A DNA stretch of 64,000 nt from Dorea_A amylophila (GTDB lineage Bacteria; Bacillota; Clostridia; Lachnospirales; Lachnospiraceae), in the NCBI RefSeq assembly GCF_025567265.1, contig NZ_JAOQJW010000014.1, positions 34,788-98,787 of the forward strand, read 5' to 3'. The position numbers and the translations under genes are program-made. The notes beneath the pieces were generated by a model, which was not told where the DNA came from, did no database searches, and saw only the letters and a program-made list of their open reading frames with translations. Below are positions 56,131-64,000 of this stretch, piece by piece (the stretch's first letter is position 1; each line of letters begins with the position of its first letter).

Positions 56131-56507
56131 AATTAATATCCATAAAGCAAGGGTTATATCCGGGTTACATTAGAGATTATAATATAAAAACCTCTGATAG
56201 AACTGGTAAAAAATATCTAAATTTAAATCTTCTAATTGACACTTTTAAACAGGAGGCTGATGTTCAGAAATCATATTGTCTGGACATAGGATATAATCTT
56301 TCGATTATAGAACTCATGGAAGAAGTGGGAGGATTGGATAAGTCTGGAAATGCTGACTTTGAAAAGTTATATGACCATGAATTTATGGTAGGTATATATT
56401 ATAACGATTTTGGCCAGCTGATCACAGACAAAATATATACAATCCTTGAAGATGATTTTGAGGAGGATGAAGGATGTCGAATGACAAAAGAGTATACAGG
56501 CTTCTAA
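56127..56507 (+). CDS. Small paralogous protein 2, replication module
   Basis: A 126-aa tandem paralogue of the previous gene, with matching G-x-Y-x-G, RTGKKYLNL, QKSYCLDIG and ADFEKLYDH blocks and an acidic stretch near the end. The last 34 bases overlap the next gene's start in another frame. It starts with TTG at 56127 (TTTATTTTGA), coupled to the upstream stop. Possibly forms a hetero-complex with its neighbour. Confidence 0.7.
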   Translation: MKLISIKQGLYPGYIRDYNIKTSDRTGKKYLNLNLLIDTFKQEADVQKSYCLDIGYNLSIIELMEEVGGLDKSGNADFEKLYDHEFMVGIYYNDFGQLITDKIYTILEDDFEEDEGCRMTKEYTGF

Positions 56508-57925
56508 AATCAAAAAAAATTTCTGTTGGAAAAGCGGAAGATGGAACATTTCTTTGTTCCATCCCGCACAATGGAAATAAAGAAATACTTGATATCCATT
56601 CATCCAATTTCAGAATAGCTTTTAAGTCATTCTGGAAGAAAGAATATGGTGAGTTGTTGAACGATAAAGAAGTTCAAGAGATCATAAGCATTATCGAAGT
56701 AGAGTGTTATGAATCCAAGAATAAAATACAACGAAATCATCGTATTTACACAAAAGGAAGAATGCTCATTTATCAGTTAAATACGGATAATAATACAAGT
56801 GTCCGTATAGAAGATGGAGAGTGTGAGATTGAAGAGACACCTGACTTCATGTTTTATACAGACAGGAACTTTAAGAATCAGGTAGAACCAGATTTAAACG
56901 TTATGCCGGAAGAGTTATTACCGTATATCAGAAAGCATTTTAATGTTAAAGATGAAGACGATGTCATTCTCATTAGCATATTGATTGTTTCTAGTATGTT
57001 AGGAATGAACTTCAATCATCCAGTAATTCTGATACAGGGAGAAAAAGGCTCTGGAAAATCAGAATGTTTGAAAAAGCTGGAAATGATAATCGATCCAAAA
57101 GATTCTGGAATATGTGCTTATACAAGTAACAAAGAAGCGATTGTACTCCGATTATCCAAAAGTTATTTTACCTGTTTCGACAACGTAAGCTTTATATCAA
57201 AAGCCATATCGGACTTACTTTGCAGTGCGGTAACAGGGGCAAGCGATACTACAAGACGGTTGTATACAGATACCGAAGAAAGAATCGTGAAGCTTCACTC
57301 CATCATAGGTATAACATCTATCAATGGGGTTGCAAGGTCTTCTGACCTTGTTGACCGTTCGTGTCTGATAGCTCTGAGTAGATTTGAAAAATCTGAAATA
57401 AAAACAGAGCAGAGTGTTATGGCAAGTTTTCAAAAAGATTTACCGTTCATATTGGGTGCAATCTTTAATACGATTGCTGGTGTATTGAGTGACAGGAAGA
57501 AAGTAAAAGCAAGACACAAGATTCGTCTAGCTGACTTCCATGAAAAAGCTATTAAGATTGGAAGAGTATTAGGTATCGAAGAAGATAAAATATCTGATAT
57601 ATTATTCCAAAATAGACTTAATTTGTCATTAAGTATACTGGAATCAAGTTCCATAGCCATATGTTTGAAAGAACTTATGGCTGATAAATATGAATATGTA
57701 AATACACCGACAGAATGTCTAAATGAGTTAAAACACATCGCACTCCAAAAAGGAATTGATAAATCGACCCTTCCCAAAGATGGTTCGAGATTAACCAAGG
57801 CATTCATTTTAATCAGAGATGAATTAAGTGAGGTGTATGGACTGGATTTTGAACAAAAACGAGGTAAGGAACGTCTTTATGTGATAACCAATAAGAACTT
57901 AGAAGAGGAGCTTGATGAAGAATAA
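56474..57925 (+). CDS. Phage/plasmid-type replicative ATPase (helicase-like)
   Basis: A 483-aa P-loop ATPase. Walker A reads GEKGSGKSE at about 192-200, a Walker B-like YFTCFDNVSF follows, and a sensor-like GITSINGVARSSDLVDRS then matches the style of DUF927/D5-like ATPases of phages and integrative elements that melt or unwind a replication origin. The N-terminal 180 residues may bind DNA and do not show primase motifs. No export signal. A start at 56474 follows GAGGATGAAGG. It belongs to the module that ends with the recombinase. Confidence 0.7.
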   Translation: MSNDKRVYRLLKSKKISVGKAEDGTFLCSIPHNGNKEILDIHSSNFRIAFKSFWKKEYGELLNDKEVQEIISIIEVECYESKNKIQRNHRIYTKGRMLIYQLNTDNNTSVRIEDGECEIEETPDFMFYTDRNFKNQVEPDLNVMPEELLPYIRKHFNVKDEDDVILISILIVSSMLGMNFNHPVILIQGEKGSGKSECLKKLEMIIDPKDSGICAYTSNKEAIVLRLSKSYFTCFDNVSFISKAISDLLCSAVTGASDTTRRLYTDTEERIVKLHSIIGITSINGVARSSDLVDRSCLIALSRFEKSEIKTEQSVMASFQKDLPFILGAIFNTIAGVLSDRKKVKARHKIRLADFHEKAIKIGRVLGIEEDKISDILFQNRLNLSLSILESSSIAICLKELMADKYEYVNTPTECLNELKHIALQKGIDKSTLPKDGSRLTKAFILIRDELSEVYGLDFEQKRGKERLYVITNKNLEEELDEE

Positions 57926-58216
57926 TTCGTCGTTTCGTCGGTAAGAGGGGAAAATTATTTATATATTTTTTCCCCTTTATAAAAAAGTTAGTGACGTAGT
58001 GACGATGGGTAATTGTAATGATTGTTCTGTATGAATGTTGAATGAATAACAACACAGGACAACCACGACAACACAAACAGACAGAAGAAAAAAGGAAACA
58101 TCAACAAACACTACAGCGACAGACCACCACATCCACGAACACAAAGTAGACGGAGGGGTCAGAATATATGCAGAAGCGAAGACACGAAGTGACGAAGACC
58201 TGCAGATATTCTGATG

Positions 58217-58239
58217 GTGCACGATAAATAATCGTGCAC
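58217..58239. repeat. Perfect hairpin GTGCACGAT in non-coding stretch
   Basis: GTGCACGAT (58217-58225) and its complement (58231-58239) flank AAATA. A second hairpin GTGAAGC-GCAA-GCTTCAC with GNRA-type loop lies at 58264-58281. Both are in the 473-base stretch 57926-58398, which lacks a supported gene and is unusual in being rich in A and C on the plus strand (about 58045-58150). An origin of transfer, origin of replication or small RNA are options. Confidence 0.45.
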
Positions 58240-58398
58240 ACGCCCCCCCAAAAAAAGAAAAGCGTGAAGCGCAAGCTTCACAAGACTAAAAGGGCGGTGG
58301 AACAGGTGGAAGTAATTCTTATCAACCATTCGTAATTATCGTATTTTTCAAAGTAATATTATTTTTATGAATGATTGAGTAAGAGAAAGGAGGAATAT

Positions 58399-58530
58399 AT
58401 GGAACATCAGGATACAAAAAAGTTGGAGATGAAACCACTTTTGATAAAGATGTTATTCATAAATAATAAAATCAATCATTCGACATACAAGAAAGTTGTG
58501 AAACAGTACAGGAGGAAGGAACGAGCATAA
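58399..58530 (+). CDS. 43-aa basic protein coupled to the recombinase
   Basis: A 43-residue protein beginning MEHQDTKKLEMKPLL, with a helix of the type LLIKMLFINNKINHSTYKKVV followed by a basic tail QYRRKERA. AAAGGAGGAATAT precedes the ATG, and its TAA overlaps the recombinase ATG (TAATG), a strong sign of coupled translation. Similar small basic proteins lie before serine recombinases in clostridial elements; an excision or directionality factor is a reasonable guess. Confidence 0.7.
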   Translation: MEHQDTKKLEMKPLLIKMLFINNKINHSTYKKVVKQYRRKERA

Positions 58531-60338
58531 TGGACAATTTGGCTTATAAGATGCAAGCAATGTGTATCAGTAACAGGTCAAGAACAAGTATACATGATAA
58601 AGTCCGGGTATGTTTTTACGGAAGAGTATCTACACAACATGAGGAACAGGTTAACGCATTAAGTAATCAGCTTCAATGGTACGAGACGATTCTGGCAGAA
58701 CATCCGAACTGGGAAAAAGTTAATGTATATGTGGATAAAGGTGTGACAGGTACACAGGCAAAGAAGAGAGAGGGATTCATGCAAATGATAAAAGATGCAG
58801 AGAAAGGTGACTTTGACCTTATCTGTACTCGTGAAGTATCAAGATTTGCACGTAATACGGTAGACAGCTTACAGTACACAAGACAACTGAGAGAGTGGGG
58901 TGTAGAAGTATTCTTTTACAATGATGGTATCTGGTCACTGGAACAGGATGGGGAGTTAAGACTTACGATCATGTCTGCAATGGCACAGGAAGAATCAAAA
59001 CATATCAGTGAAAGAGTAAGAGCCGGACAGAGAATATCCAGAGAAAAAGGTGTCCTTTATGGTAATGGAAATATCTTAGGATACAGACTGATCAAAGGGA
59101 AAAAGTCTATAGATAACACATATGAAATCATAGAGGAAGAAGCCGAAACCGTAAGAATGATTTATGACCTGTATTTAACTGGGATGGGAGCAAAAACTAT
59201 CGCAGGTAAAATGGTAGAGATGAAAAGGAAAAAGGCAGATGGAACATACAACTGGGAACATTTGTCAGTACTACGGATATTAAATAATAAGACATATGCC
59301 GGTTATATCAGTTACAATAAATCCTATACGAAAAACTTTCTGGGACATAAAAGGGTAACGGTACGGGATGTCAGCCAATATGAATATGTCAAAGGTAACT
59401 TTCCGGCGATTGTATCAGAAGAGACTTGGAACAGAGTACAGGCAATAAAGAGTAAGAAAGTAGTTATCGTAGACGGTAGAAAATGTTCTAAACCGATATC
59501 AAAAGATAAGTGGTGCAGACATCTGGTATGTGAATGTGGCAGTGTGTACGGAAAATACAAATGGAGAACCAATAAAAATGGTGAGGTCAGTAATGGATAT
59601 CAGTGCAGACATCAAATCCGCTACCGTAAAAGAAGTTTCCATGAAAAACAGGGATTGGATGGTACGGGATATTGTAATGTGCCAGCTATTTGTGAATGGA
59701 AATTAGATTTTATGGCTAAGAGTATTCTGGAAAGGTTATGGAAAGACCAGAAAAGTTCAGTAGAAGAATTGCTTCAGGATATTCAGGATAATTACAGTGA
59801 AGAGACTGGAATTACAGATCGTGAATATCAGATAGAAAAACTGAAAAGAGAATCGGAAAGATTAAAGAACCGTATGAGTAATCTTGTAGATATGAAACTG
59901 GATGACTTGATCGGTAGTGAAGAGTTCGAAGACAAGAAATGTACGATTGATGAACGGATGTTACAGATTAAGAATGAACTGGCAATATTGTCACAGGATG
60001 AAGAGGATAATGAGCCTGTAGAAGTAGAAGGAGAGATTAAAAAAATAAAAGAATATCTGAATGGTGTGTGTGATTTGAATCAGAAACAGTTAAGTGACGA
60101 ACTGGTAGACGCTGTTATAGCAAGAATCACACCAATGGAAAACGGCGCTTTTAAATGGTATATCCAAGGTGAAGAGTATGATACAGAAACTTCTTTTGAT
60201 GAATCTAAGTATGTTTTATATGACAGATTTACACTGAATTTTGAAGAAGCAAAGAAGTACAGAAAAGCATTTGGTAATTTTATAAGAGCAGTACAGTGGA
60301 AAGACCTTATCGTAGAAGTCTACATAAGACAGGATTAA
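58530..60338 (+). CDS. Large serine recombinase
   Basis: A 602-aa site-specific recombinase. Resolvase domain at about 25-170 with catalytic Ser in FYGRVST, then DRxxR-type helix region ICTREVSRFARNTVDSL; Recombinase domain at about 195-310 (GNGNILGYRLIKG, GAKTIAGKMVEMK); zinc ribbon at about 325-385 (CECGSVYGKY with later Cys residues) and a coiled coil from about 440 to 500. Enzymes of this kind integrate and excise phages and conjugative or mobilisable elements. Its gene normally lies at one end of the element; here a truncated transposase begins right at its stop. Confidence 0.93.
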   Translation: MDNLAYKMQAMCISNRSRTSIHDKVRVCFYGRVSTQHEEQVNALSNQLQWYETILAEHPNWEKVNVYVDKGVTGTQAKKREGFMQMIKDAEKGDFDLICTREVSRFARNTVDSLQYTRQLREWGVEVFFYNDGIWSLEQDGELRLTIMSAMAQEESKHISERVRAGQRISREKGVLYGNGNILGYRLIKGKKSIDNTYEIIEEEAETVRMIYDLYLTGMGAKTIAGKMVEMKRKKADGTYNWEHLSVLRILNNKTYAGYISYNKSYTKNFLGHKRVTVRDVSQYEYVKGNFPAIVSEETWNRVQAIKSKKVVIVDGRKCSKPISKDKWCRHLVCECGSVYGKYKWRTNKNGEVSNGYQCRHQIRYRKRSFHEKQGLDGTGYCNVPAICEWKLDFMAKSILERLWKDQKSSVEELLQDIQDNYSEETGITDREYQIEKLKRESERLKNRMSNLVDMKLDDLIGSEEFEDKKCTIDERMLQIKNELAILSQDEEDNEPVEVEGEIKKIKEYLNGVCDLNQKQLSDELVDAVIARITPMENGAFKWYIQGEEYDTETSFDESKYVLYDRFTLNFEEAKKYRKAFGNFIRAVQWKDLIVEVYIRQD

Positions 60339-60339
60339 C

Positions 60340-60621
60340 AATTTTAAGCTGAACAGCCCACTCCGTTAATGAAGTAACTTTAAAATCAATGGAAAGAAGG
60401 TAAGAACGCTGCATGCAGGAAGGAGTTCGTGGGGCTGGACCGAATTTTGAATATTTATCAGCCATAAAAGTATCGGTAAAAGATAAATCGAGATTCCAAA
60501 ACCACTCAATGATATCCCAGGTGGAACGAGCAAGAGTATTTGGATTAGGATAATATTTACGAAGATTAGTAACAACAAAGTTTTGGTAGTCAGCATGACT
60601 GCCACAATTAATAGGTAACAT
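60340..60621 (-). pseudogene. Truncated transposase, N-terminal fragment
   Basis: Ninety-four codons from ATG (plus-strand 60621) read MLPINCGSHADYQNF to TSLTEWAVQLKI, a transposase N-terminus of a type common in clostridia, with a GGAGG ribosome site upstream. The match stops at about 60340, within two bases of the recombinase stop, and the C-terminal portion is absent from the window. It is a remnant cut off by, or next to, the junction of the recombinase-carrying element. The exact IS family is uncertain. Confidence 0.7.
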
Positions 60622-60800
60622 AAAAATCGCCCTCCAGTCGATAAAATAAAATATATTCAATCGGCTTCGCCGCAAATTTTGAGCGATTTGTCAAGTGTTT
60701 TTGACAAAAAAGTGGGGGATTTTAATAAAAAGGAATCAGAAAGCCTTGATTTACTGGGCTGAAGATTCCGAGAAATCATTACTATTCAAAGGAGGGAAAG

Positions 60801-63800
60801 ATGAAAACAACAAGTATCAAGGGAGTGTTGTCCTTTTGTGTGGCGGTGACCGTTACGGTTGCTATGGCATATTCAGCTGTTACAGTCATACAGAAGAACA
60901 ACGTTGCTACAGAGAAGGCTGTAAAGGAATCTCAGGCAATTGGTTCTGAAGTTTCCACAGATAGCCTTAAGGATGGAGAATACGAGGGTACCGCTACCGG
61001 CTATGGTGGACCTCTTACTGTCCGCATCACCATTAAGGGTGGAAAACTGACAGATATCAAAGTTGTATCTCACACAGAAACACCGGAATATTTCAGCAGA
61101 GCATCCGCTGTCATAGGTAAGATTTTGAACAGTGGCAATGTAAATGTCGATTCTGTATCGGGTGCGACTATTTCTTCGAATGCAATCAAAAAGGCAGTTG
61201 CAGACGCACTACGGAAAGCAGGTTCTAAGCAGAAGGCTAAAATGTCTACAGTTAAGAAAGATACAAGAAATGCTAATCTAAATGATGGAGTTTCCACAGA
61301 GTCAGGTTCTGGAGTTTCCACAGATAACCTTAAGGATGGAGAATACGAGGCTACTGCTACCGGCTATGGTGGACCTCTTACTGTCCGCATCACCATTAAG
61401 GGTGGAAAACTGACAGATATCAAAGTTGTATCTCACACAGAAACACCGGAATATTTCAGCAGAGCATCCGCTGTCATAGGTAAGATTTTGAACAGTGGCA
61501 ATGTAAATGTCGATTCTGTATCGGGTGCGACTATTTCTTCGAATGCAATCAAAAAGGCAGTTGCAGACGCACTACGGAAAGCGGGTTCTAAGCAGCAGGC
61601 TAAAATGTCTACAGTTAAGAAAGATACAAGAAATGCTAATCTAAATGATAGAGTTTCCACGGGGTCAGGTTCTGAAGTTTCCACAGATAGCCTTAATCTA
61701 AATGATGGGGTTTACACAGGGTCAGGTCAGGGCTTCAACGGACCGATACGTGTTCGAGTAACAGTTTCCGGCGGCAATATTACAAATGTTGAAATACTGT
61801 CACATAGCGATGATGCACCATACTTTAACCGCGCAAAGGCCGTAATCGGTAGACTGCTAGGTAAGCCGGGTAAGAGCGTAGATACAGTTTCCGGCGCTAC
61901 TTATTCTAGCCGTGGAATTATCTACGCTGTAAGAAATGCGCTTGCTAATGCTGGTAAGACGAACATAACAAACACGAACAGCAATACGAACAAGCCTAAC
62001 AAGCCTAACAATAATAACAACAATACACCAGGCACGGGTAACAACCCCCCTTTAGTGAAGCCGGAGACTGGAGAGCCGTCATACGTTGATGCAGCTCTTC
62101 GCAAGCACTATCCGGGGGATAAGCTTAAGGACGGTGAGTACACCGGTATAGGTATAGGGTACCTAAATCCGGGTGGAATCAAGACTTACGTGACCGTAAA
62201 GAATGGCGAAATCTCAAGCCTGAGAGTTGGAGTAGGTGATGAATATCGTGATGATATGGGACCATTTAGAAGTAAAGCTGAGAACGTTCTACCTTTCCTA
62301 CAGGGTAAGGAAGGACGTTGGAATATAGCTAAGATGGGACTTTACCGTGAGTATTTCGAAGATATCAGAAAAAGCAGAGATCCAAAGGCGAAGGTTAAGG
62401 AGCTCTTTGGAGATAAATATGTAAGCATGCTCAATGGACTATCTGGAAAGAACACAGAGTCTGACCTCACACTAATGTCGAGAACTGTAAAGGCTTACAT
62501 GGGTGATCGCTACGAAGGCAAGAAGATGTTTGATAGCGTAACTGGAGCTACAGTTAGTGCTAGCGGTATTTCTGCTGCTACAAAGGAAGCAACCAATAAG
62601 TCTGCAAATGATTTTAAGATGAATTCTGATGTAAAAGAAATATCGATCATTGAACCAAAGGTCAAGACTATAGAAGTTAATAAAGGTGATGTAGTTGACT
62701 TCTCTGAACTAAAGATTAAGCTTGTTAAAAACGACGGTTCGATTAAAGAAGTTGGATGGAAGGATTTTGCGGAGAACGGACTCAGTATTACTGATGAGGC
62801 TGGTAATGCAATCGAAAACGGCAGCGACCTCAAGGCTTACGGCGATAAGAAGGTAATCAAGGCAAGGGTAGTTCACAAGGAATCTCTTTCATACGACAAT
62901 TTCAGAATTTTAGTTGGACGCTATAGCAAAGACTATATTGTTGGACTTCAGTACAGCAAGGATGGTTCGAAGTGGTATAAGGTAAGTGACGTTAAGAGAG
63001 ATTTCGCAGATGATCGTAAGATAGATGACCAGCAGGTTGTTGACGCACCGACATCTTTCGAGTTCGAAAATGTTAAGATCCGCCTGGTTTCTAAGGAAGG
63101 GCATCGCTACGAATATACTACTGATAAGAAACCTGTTAATAGAAAGGTGAAATACACCGTGATAAAGGATGAAAATCCTAATGCTCCACATACAATTTTT
63201 GTGACATTCCAGCTTTCCGGTACGGAAGCAGATAAGGAGCTTGTAGGTGATGATGGTAGTGGAGGTAATGGCGGTTCAACCGAAGAGCCGAACCTACCAG
63301 AGGTCGAGGTAGATAGCAAGGTAATCGAGACGGTTCTCGACGAGCCTGGCAGACCTAAGTGGACTGAGCGAATGCCTATCAAGCCTGCGACAGTTACTAG
63401 CCTTGATAAGGATGCCGAGATGCAGACAACCATCGAAGGACTTCCAAAGGGACTAAAATTTGATGGCAGAACCATAACCGGAACACCGGTTGTAGAAGAC
63501 GACAACTGGGATGGAGACAATGGTATGTTCAAGACCGTAACTCTGAAGTTCAAGGCAAAGAAGAACGGGGTGATGCTGGTAAGAAAATATAAGTACTGGA
63601 TTTACAGAGATAAAGACCGCGACGGAATCGCAGACGATGATGAAGATGGCGGAACAGCGTTTACACCACAGAGACATAACTCAAAGCCTCTCGTTGTAGA
63701 CGGCAAAGAACCGACACTCGATGACTATAAAGCTCTATTCAGTAACATCCCTGCGGATGGTTCAGTAAAGGTGAGCATAAAGCAGAAGCCTGACCTCAGC

Positions 63801-64000
63801 AAGAAGGGAACGGCAAGAGCGGTTCTCGAGTTCTCAGTAGATGGAGTAAAGAAAAACGGCAGAGCAATCGTAATAATTGATGTCAAGAACCCTGTTGAGG
63901 AGAGCGAGCCAAACCTACCAGAGGTCGAGGTAGACAGCAAGGTAATCGAGACAGTTCTCGATGAGCCTGGCAGACCTAAGTGGACTGAGCGAATGCCTAT
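60801..64000 (+). CDS. Giant exported multi-FMN-binding protein, partial at the window end
   Basis: An open frame of over 1066 codons without a stop. After a membrane/signal segment (residues 8-30) there are FMN_bind domains with covalent-flavin motifs SGATISS (Thr123), SGATISS (Thr244), SGATYSS (Thr367) and TGATVSAS (Thr584). Domains 1 and 2 are near-identical tandem copies of 121 residues. An Asn/Pro-rich linker (about 387-412) separates domains 3 and 4. Later come Ig-like stretches (GLPKGLKFDGRTITGTPV), calcium-type DKDRDGIADDDEDG, and two copies of EPNLPEVEVDSKVIETVLDE spaced 207 residues. ApbE-type transferases attach FMN to such Thr residues. AAGGAGGG precedes the ATG. Confidence 0.85.
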   Translation, partial: MKTTSIKGVLSFCVAVTVTVAMAYSAVTVIQKNNVATEKAVKESQAIGSEVSTDSLKDGEYEGTATGYGGPLTVRITIKGGKLTDIKVVSHTETPEYFSRASAVIGKILNSGNVNVDSVSGATISSNAIKKAVADALRKAGSKQKAKMSTVKKDTRNANLNDGVSTESGSGVSTDNLKDGEYEATATGYGGPLTVRITIKGGKLTDIKVVSHTETPEYFSRASAVIGKILNSGNVNVDSVSGATISSNAIKKAVADALRKAGSKQQAKMSTVKKDTRNANLNDRVSTGSGSEVSTDSLNLNDGVYTGSGQGFNGPIRVRVTVSGGNITNVEILSHSDDAPYFNRAKAVIGRLLGKPGKSVDTVSGATYSSRGIIYAVRNALANAGKTNITNTNSNTNKPNKPNNNNNNTPGTGNNPPLVKPETGEPSYVDAALRKHYPGDKLKDGEYTGIGIGYLNPGGIKTYVTVKNGEISSLRVGVGDEYRDDMGPFRSKAENVLPFLQGKEGRWNIAKMGLYREYFEDIRKSRDPKAKVKELFGDKYVSMLNGLSGKNTESDLTLMSRTVKAYMGDRYEGKKMFDSVTGATVSASGISAATKEATNKSANDFKMNSDVKEISIIEPKVKTIEVNKGDVVDFSELKIKLVKNDGSIKEVGWKDFAENGLSITDEAGNAIENGSDLKAYGDKKVIKARVVHKESLSYDNFRILVGRYSKDYIVGLQYSKDGSKWYKVSDVKRDFADDRKIDDQQVVDAPTSFEFENVKIRLVSKEGHRYEYTTDKKPVNRKVKYTVIKDENPNAPHTIFVTFQLSGTEADKELVGDDGSGGNGGSTEEPNLPEVEVDSKVIETVLDEPGRPKWTERMPIKPATVTSLDKDAEMQTTIEGLPKGLKFDGRTITGTPVVEDDNWDGDNGMFKTVTLKFKAKKNGVMLVRKYKYWIYRDKDRDGIADDDEDGGTAFTPQRHNSKPLVVDGKEPTLDDYKALFSNIPADGSVKVSIKQKPDLSKKGTARAVLEFSVDGVKKNGRAIVIIDVKNPVEESEPNLPEVEVDSKVIETVLDEPGRPKWTERMP
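60951..61676. repeat. Tandem 363-bp direct repeat in the FMN-binding gene
   Basis: 60951-61313 and 61314-61676 match with about nine differences, a 121-residue unit containing one FMN-binding domain and its linker. The near-identity shows a recent duplication and marks the array as likely variable between strains. Confidence 0.9.
63285..64000. repeat. Start of a C-terminal repeat unit, period 621 bp
   Basis: The 95 bases at 63285-63379 recur almost exactly at 63906-64000, giving a 207-residue period. At least one further copy begins at the window edge, so the protein continues with more repeats. Confidence 0.8.

Noticed and set aside
58042..58149. 35-codon frame starting MNNNTGQPRQ
   Set aside because: No ribosome site; composition only reflects the A/C-rich tract.
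60951..61676. CRISPR-like tandem repeat
   Set aside because: The unit is 363 bp, in frame, and encodes an FMN-binding domain; no short repeats with spacers occur in the window.

Overview
The window reads as a low-to-moderate G+C, strictly anaerobic Gram-positive chromosome, most likely a gut Lachnospiraceae (Clostridia). This is inferred from gene content: glycine reductase with selenocysteine, pyruvate:ferredoxin oxidoreductase, pyruvate phosphate dikinase, membrane pyrophosphatase, an ECF transporter next to truA, and the era-yqzL-recO order. Strong Shine-Dalgarno sites and riboswitches precede many genes. There is one assembly gap (Ns at 15593-15655).

Layout. 1-5.2 kb: SDR reductase, HD hydrolase, acylphosphatase, TetR and GntR regulators, proC and a C39-like peptidase candidate. 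The GntR gene and proC are divergent and share mirrored GTATAC operators over both promoters. 5.3-13.3 kb: arylsulfotransferase-like lipoprotein, cyclophilin, ecfA1-ecfA2-ecfT-truA, membrane pyrophosphatase. 13.5-16.2 kb: two G3E (CobW-like) GTPases, one very His/Asp-rich, then the gap and a non-coding stretch with two large nested palindromes. 16.2-22.6 kb: pyrC, an unknown gene, a glycine riboswitch before a frameshifted AGCS symporter, a DGK-family lipid kinase, a phasin-like protein and an UbiB-like kinase. 22.7-34.9 kb: PFOR, lysine riboswitch plus NhaC-type transporter, M16C peptidase, era-yqzL-recO, glyS.

35-49 kb is a glycine/threonine catabolic region. It holds an intact AGCS symporter, a glycine riboswitch, grdX-grdE-grdB-trxB-trxA-grdA-grdC-grdD (in-frame TGA selenocysteine codons in grdB and grdA), an SstT-type Ser/Thr symporter, and tdh-kbl (threonine to glycine plus acetyl-CoA). 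Together these import glycine, serine and threonine, turn threonine into glycine, and reduce glycine to acetyl phosphate and ammonia with thioredoxin electrons. 48.9-53.1 kb: M18 aminopeptidase and ppdK.

From about 53.2 kb the character changes to accessory DNA: a small unknown gene, a very AT-rich 559-codon unknown gene, an IS200-like hairpin, two tandem paralogous small proteins, a replicative-helicase-like ATPase, a structured non-coding stretch, and a 43-aa protein overlapping a large serine recombinase. The recombinase stop abuts a truncated transposase. The last 3.2 kb is the start of a giant exported protein with four FMN-binding domains (two from a near-identical 363-bp duplication) and long C-terminal repeats; it runs off the window. 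The accessory segment and the multi-flavin protein are the least explained parts.
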